Of a stretch of DNA of 13,554 nt, positions 11,541-13,554 are shown piece by piece. Below the pieces are notes generated by a model that was not told the origin of the DNA, made no database searches, and saw only the letters and a program-made list of their open reading frames with translations. Made by a program: the position numbers and the translations under genes. Position 1 is the stretch's first letter. Each line of letters opens with the position of its first letter. The stretch spans positions 1-13,554 of the forward strand of contig CAJUOR010000051.1 of NCBI GenBank assembly GCA_910588165.1, read 5' to 3'. Source of the DNA: an uncultured Thomasclavelia sp. GTDB taxonomy: Bacteria; Bacillota_I; Bacilli_A; Erysipelotrichales; Coprobacillaceae.

Positions 11541-13316
11541 ATGAATATTAGTGATCTTTCCACAAGACAAAAACAGATTTTTCAGATGTTGCTTAATACC
11601 GATGATTATCTTCCTTGTAAACAAATTGCTACACGACTTAACATATCTATTCGGACCGTTAAATCAGATGTTTCTATTTTGAAAGGTGCTATCCATCACT
11701 TTGGTTGCCGATTTGAATCTGTGCCATCTAAAGGATATCGGATTGTGTATGACTCTATTAAAAACATTAGCGGCGATTATTTGACAAACCATTATTTTTA
11801 TTCTGATAATAAATATTTAGAAGATGATTATCGTCAGGTAAAACTGTTTTTAGATATTATCAATAGCGAAAGTACTATAGCGATTAAGGACTTAATTGAA
11901 AAATATTATATTTCCAGAACAACGCTGTATAAGGATTTACAAGAAATATCTAAAGATTTTAAAAATTATAATGTGGAATTAGTTTATCAGCCCTATAAAG
12001 GTGTTTATATTGAGGGAACAGAAGTGAACATTCGATTTGCGATTCAACATAAACTTTTATTTAATATGTCACTTTTAGAAGATGAAATCTCATTATATTT
12101 TGATCAAACAAAATTTACGAAAGAGAACCTTTTGGACTTTATTAACTCATTTTCAATCAATAAAATATCTGATTTTGAGTTATTTAATGTCTATTATCAT
12201 CTGATGTCATTATTGATGAGGTGTAAAATCGGTAAATATGTTTCTTTTGATGATTTGGAGTATGAAACATTTGTGAATGAATTTGAAATTCAGAAAATCT
12301 ACGAATACTTTTACCAATATAAATCAGAATCCTTGACCATTCCAAGAACGGAAATCATATACTTCTTTCTTTTGATTAAAGGAGGCAACTTAGGTTTTTG
12401 TAATCAGTTTGCATTAGATTTGACCGTTCAATCACTGAATGAGTTATCTAGGCAACTCAAAATAGATTTCAATGATTCGATTCGTATAGCCGATCTTTCT
12501 AAATATTTGTATTCTCTTTTCATTCGTCATCTAAATCATTTTACGCAAAACGTTGTGCTTTTAGATGATATTAAGGACAAACACGCTTTATCATTTGATA
12601 TAGCTTATCAATTTGTTTCCATTATTGAGAAAAGTCAAGGAATTAAAATTAAAAGCAGTGAAATTGCTTATCTCTCATATTATTTTTTAAATATTCGTGA
12701 GGAATTAAGGAAGTATTATAATCCTATTAAGATTCTTTTGGTCAGTTTTAGAGGGACGACGATGTGGCGCTTTTTATTAAACGAATTGCAGACGGAGTTT
12801 AATTTTTATCAATTTGAATCATGTGAATTGTATGAGGTAAAACAAAGAACAGAAGAGGAAAATTATTCCTTTATTATCTCAGATGTCGGCCTATATTTAG
12901 ATACGGATATCCCGATTATAGTGATTAACCACTTTATGAATTCCGATGATTATAAAATAGTTCGAAAACATTTAAGAATAGTATTAAGTGAGCTATTAGA
13001 TGATTATCTTTTAAATATGAAAAGGACATCTCTTTCAAATAAAGAAGATTTTCTTCGTTACATTTCCACGACTGAAGATGAGTATATGGCTTTGTTGAAA
13101 AGAGATGAAAGGTTTACCTATCAAATGGATCGGGCAACTGTCATATTCCTATATAATCAAAAAGTAAAGACAAGAATTTATTATAGTAAAAAGGGGATTT
13201 TGTGGAATGGCATGATAATCCATTACATTTTCGTCTTGAATATCACAGAAAATAATCAACTGTTGAATTATTCCAAAGTCATTCGCACATTTTTAGATAA
13301 GATAGCTAATAAATAA
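11541..13316 (+). CDS. PRD-domain transcriptional regulator (BglG/MtlR/LicR class)
   Basis: This 591-residue protein resembles PTS-controlled activators of the LicR/MtlR type. Order: an N-terminal helix-turn-helix (about 8-48, QIATRLNISIRTVKSDVSIL), a second one (about 112-135, DLIEKYYISRTTLYKDL), PRD1 (about 170-280, His 220 in YYHLMSLLMR), PRD2 (about 310-390, His 330 in IRHLNHF), an EIIB-like domain (from 396) and a C-terminal part with weak EIIA-like features (about 530-590). Several expected phosphorylation sites are replaced: the second PRD histidines are Leu/Ile in EIIYFFLLI and Tyr in EIAYLSYYF, and the EIIB-type cysteine position reads LLVSFRGTT. ATG 11541 is preferred over ATG 11526 because GGGAGTG (11528-11534) fits it. 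The adjacent PTS gene is the likely target. Confidence 0.82.
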   Translation: MNISDLSTRQKQIFQMLLNTDDYLPCKQIATRLNISIRTVKSDVSILKGAIHHFGCRFESVPSKGYRIVYDSIKNISGDYLTNHYFYSDNKYLEDDYRQVKLFLDIINSESTIAIKDLIEKYYISRTTLYKDLQEISKDFKNYNVELVYQPYKGVYIEGTEVNIRFAIQHKLLFNMSLLEDEISLYFDQTKFTKENLLDFINSFSINKISDFELFNVYYHLMSLLMRCKIGKYVSFDDLEYETFVNEFEIQKIYEYFYQYKSESLTIPRTEIIYFFLLIKGGNLGFCNQFALDLTVQSLNELSRQLKIDFNDSIRIADLSKYLYSLFIRHLNHFTQNVVLLDDIKDKHALSFDIAYQFVSIIEKSQGIKIKSSEIAYLSYYFLNIREELRKYYNPIKILLVSFRGTTMWRFLLNELQTEFNFYQFESCELYEVKQRTEEENYSFIISDVGLYLDTDIPIIVINHFMNSDDYKIVRKHLRIVLSELLDDYLLNMKRTSLSNKEDFLRYISTTEDEYMALLKRDERFTYQMDRATVIFLYNQKVKTRIYYSKKGILWNGMIIHYIFVLNITENNQLLNYSKVIRTFLDKIANK

Positions 13317-13318
13317 TT

Positions 13319-13345
13319 AAGAAGTAGTCATTGACTACTTCTTTT
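13319..13345 (+). terminator. Terminator after the PRD regulator
   Basis: GAAGTAGTC (13321-13329) is perfectly complementary to GACTACTTC (13333-13341) around a 3-nt loop, and two A-T pairs extend it to 11 bp. The T-tail is short (four T, 13342-13345), so termination may be partial. Confidence 0.75.
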
Positions 13346-13362
13346 GTGTAATAAAATTGCAC
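13346..13362. promoter_or_regulatory. Inverted repeat upstream of the PTS promoter, possible activator site
   Basis: GTGTAAT (13346-13352) and ATTGCAC (13356-13362) form an inverted repeat matching at six of seven positions with a 3-bp spacer. Its centre is about 65 bp before the predicted start of transcription, a normal place for an activator. The gene upstream encodes a PRD-type DNA-binding regulator. Confidence 0.45.
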
Positions 13363-13384
13363 GAATAATGTCAAAATAGAGGCG

Positions 13385-13412
13385 TTGATATTAAAAAATG
13401 AGTTGGTATAAT
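13385..13412 (+). promoter_or_regulatory. Promoter of the PTS EIIC gene
   Basis: TTGATA (13385-13390), a 16-bp spacer and a perfect TATAAT (13407-13412) preceded by TGG make a strong extended -10 promoter. Transcription would start near 13419, before the AGGAG site at 13426-13430. Confidence 0.78.
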
Positions 13413-13439
13413 AAAGGTAGAAAAAAGGAGAGTGAAAAT

Positions 13440-13554
13440 ATGAATAATTTTAGTGCTTTTTTAGAAGCGAAGATTGCACCGCTCGCATCTAAAATCGGAG
13501 GAAACAGATATTTACAATCTGTGCGAGATGGTTTGATTGCTTCTATGCCTGTAA
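13440..13554 (+). CDS. celB: PTS cellobiose/lichenan-type EIIC permease (5' end only)
   Basis: The 38 visible codons begin MNNFSAFLEAKIAPLASKIG and continue NRYLQSVRDGLIASMPV before the window ends. This matches the start of CelB/LicC-type EIIC proteins of the lactose/cellobiose PTS family (pattern: FLE...P.A..I...R.L..IRDG.I..MP), the membrane component that imports and phosphorylates beta-glucoside disaccharides together with EIIB and EIIA. ATG 13440 follows AGGAG by 9 nt. The exact sugar (cellobiose, lichenan fragments, chitobiose or others) cannot be told from this fragment. Its position behind a PRD regulator fits a locally controlled PTS operon. Confidence 0.8.
   Translation, partial: MNNFSAFLEAKIAPLASKIGGNRYLQSVRDGLIASMPV

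Overview
The window looks like chromosome from a low-GC, endospore-forming Firmicute. The evidence is AT-rich DNA, strong AGGAGG-type ribosome binding sites, a cell-division cluster in Firmicute order, and a spoIIGA-sigE-sigG sporulation cluster directly behind ftsZ. An Erysipelotrichia-like gut bacterium would fit the short DivIB and SpoIIGA and the PTS/PRD genes, but that placement is inference. There are no rRNA or tRNA genes, CRISPR arrays, transposases or phage genes that I can see.

Layout. Bases 1-477 are non-coding and hold two sizeable inverted repeats, then a clear extended -10 promoter. Next come murG, murB and divIB (peptidoglycan precursor synthesis and divisome), tightly packed with overlapping or abutting ends. 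A second promoter drives ftsA-ftsZ, closed by a strong terminator whose stem starts inside the ftsZ stop codon. The sporulation block follows: spoIIGA (membrane protease), sigE (made as pro-sigma-E with an N-terminal pro-sequence), sigG (forespore sigma factor) and ymxH/ylmC (small PRC-barrel protein). A ROK-family sugar kinase with its own promoter ends this + strand run at two consecutive terminators. A - strand two-gene ABC-2 exporter (ATPase and permease, ATGA overlap) runs toward them. Divergent from the exporter is a large PRD-type transcriptional regulator on the + strand. It is followed by the start of a cellobiose/lichenan-type PTS EIIC gene, cut off by the window end.

How the genes fit together. 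MurG and MurB act in lipid II and UDP-MurNAc synthesis, DivIB in the septal complex, and FtsA/FtsZ form the Z-ring. SpoIIGA is the expected processing protease for pro-sigma-E in the mother cell, and sigma-G acts later in the forespore. The PRD regulator probably controls the PTS gene after it, and the ROK kinase might act on sugars of the same class, but that link is only suggestive.

Most interesting signal. The first 77 nt of the predicted sigG message can fold into one long hairpin of about 24 base pairs. It pairs the AUG with codons just downstream, pairs the Shine-Dalgarno core, and closes with a perfect AGGAGGC/GCCTCCT clamp. A predicted forespore-type promoter would start transcription at the base of that hairpin. 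This resembles in principle the RBS-occluding sigG leader hairpin known in Bacillus subtilis, but here the 3' arm lies inside the coding region. A smaller hairpin covers the ymxH start codon, with its 5' arm overlapping a predicted sporulation promoter.
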